The notes under the pieces are model-generated. The model did not search any database, was not told the origin of the DNA, and worked only from the letters and a program-made list of their open reading frames with translations. A DNA stretch of 6,743 nt, from assembly GCA_945863825.1 (NCBI GenBank), contig CAMBBY010000068.1:1-6743 (forward strand). Reading direction: 5' to 3'. Shown in pieces: positions 6,050 through 6,743 of the stretch. The stretch is from an uncultured Prevotella sp. (GTDB lineage: Bacteria > Bacteroidota > Bacteroidia > Bacteroidales > Bacteroidaceae). Position numbers and translations under genes: made by a program. Numbering within the stretch: position 1 is the stretch's first letter; every line of letters starts with the position of its first letter.

Positions 6050-6700
6050 ATGAATATCAGCACAGGCATCAAGCAAGCGGCAATTTTAGCTATAGGTATC
6101 ATTGCACTTGGATATTGTATCAAGTCAGGTTTGGAAGGCTTGGCGGGTAAGGATCGGAAGGTTGTGGTAAAGGGCTTATCGGAAAAGGAAGTGGAGGCCG
6201 ACAAGGTGACATGGCCTATCCTCTCGAAGGAAATAGGTAATGATTTACCTAATCTTTATCAGACCATCAATCATACGACAAGTACCATCCGACAGTTCTT
6301 GCTCGCAAATGGAGTGAAGGAGAGCGAAATCAACGTGAATGCTCCGGTGGTCATCGATCTTAATGCTGAGCGCTATGGGGATAATCGTCAGCCTTATCGC
6401 TATAATATTACTTCCATCATCACAGTCACTTCCAACAATGTGAAACTCATCAGGAGCCTTATTGCCCGGCAGGGAGAATTGCTCCAGAAAGGTATCGCCA
6501 TTGTGGATGGAGGATACGATAATCCTGTAAAGTACGAATATGTGGCCTTTCGCAAGATGAAACCAAAAATGATGGAGGAGGCGATAGCAAATGCTGAGCA
6601 AACCGCAGAGCAGTTTGCTAAAAACAGTAAGAGCAAGATAGACAAGATTATGAATGCGGATCAGGGGCAGTTCTCTATTGAAGACCGTGATTCCAATACC
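6050..6700 (+). CDS. SIMPL-domain (DUF541) protein, 3'-truncated
   Basis: Membrane-anchored protein with a SIMPL domain (DUF541). Members are periplasmic or outer-surface proteins, some linked to oxidative stress or kinase signalling; the role of this one is unknown. Counting from ATG 6050, residues about 8-25 (QAAILAIGIIALGYCIKS) form one hydrophobic N-terminal segment, probably an uncleaved anchor. The domain starts at about residue 36 with RKVVVKGLSEKEVEADKVTW, the typical first strand, and runs to the end. The motif YEYVAFRKMKP and a following Ala-rich helix (EEAIANAEQTAEQFAKN) are also family-typical. The true coding sequence stops at 6699/6700, where adapter begins. The frame stays open through the adapter, adding a false tail CLLYTSDAADDTPC. 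Probably about 20 to 30 native residues are lost. Starts at 6044 (two residues longer) and 6050 are both possible; GGAGG spacing favours 6050. Confidence 0.85.
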
Positions 6701-6743
6701 TGTCTCTTATACACATCTGACGCTGCCGACGATACTCCTTGTG
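6700..6743. other. Illumina Nextera adapter and index read-through (artifact)
   Basis: Positions 6700-6718 are CTGTCTCTTATACACATCT, the Tn5 mosaic-end complement used in Nextera libraries. GACGCTGCCGACGA (6719-6732) is the rest of the read-1-side adapter complement. TACTCCTT (6733-6740) is in the i5 index position and is the reverse complement of AAGGAGTA, a standard Nextera i5 index. GTG (6741-6743) begins the following P5-side sequence. This is untrimmed library sequence, not genome. Confidence 0.97.

Noticed and set aside
5959..6645. Minus-strand ORFs opposite the SIMPL gene
   Set aside because: The plus-strand frame from 6050 is continuous to the contig end and has clear SIMPL-domain character; it lacks a stop only because the contig ends.

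Overview
The window looks like one short contig from a Bacteroidota genome, most likely Bacteroidales of the Prevotella/Segatella type. The evidence is a near-perfect Bacteroidota promoter (TTTG-N19-TACCTTTG) upstream of the pyr genes, AT-rich translation start regions that mostly lack a Shine-Dalgarno sequence, and the style of the encoded proteins. The genus-level guess is inference. Both contig ends cut genes. The last 44 bases are not biological: they are Illumina Nextera adapter read-through.

Layout. (1) 3-539 (+): 5'-truncated XRE-type helix-turn-helix regulator with a Ser/Ala-rich linker. (2) 540-1043: non-coding, with a bidirectional terminator hairpin (807-852), a strong promoter (884-914) and a roughly 120-nt foldable leader. 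(3) 1044-4531 (+): pyrK, pyrD and fhs, with gaps of 60 and 77 nt and no internal terminator seen, so probably one transcript. (4) 4532-4903: convergent intergenic region with stem-loops and three copies (one inverted) of a roughly 35-nt GTGAC-rich repeat. (5) 4904-5554 (-): queH. (6) 5555-6049: divergent intergenic region with a minus-strand promoter element, a strand-specific terminator hairpin inside the presumed queH leader, and a Shine-Dalgarno plus mini-ORFs before the next gene. (7) 6050-6700 (+): membrane-anchored SIMPL-domain protein, 3'-truncated by the adapter junction.

How the genes work together. PyrD (FMN subunit, class 1B) and PyrK (FAD/[2Fe-2S] subunit) form the NAD-linked dihydroorotate dehydrogenase of de novo UMP synthesis. 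Fhs makes 10-formyl-tetrahydrofolate, a one-carbon donor for purine synthesis, so the three-gene cluster is centred on nucleotide precursor supply. QueH performs the last step of queuosine tRNA modification and is transcribed separately. The regulator and the SIMPL protein have no evident link to these pathways.

No mobile element, CRISPR array, tRNA, rRNA or defence system is seen. The coding content is ordinary housekeeping. The points worth a second look are the adapter chimera, the GTGAC repeat cluster, the queH leader with its terminator, and the pyrK leader.
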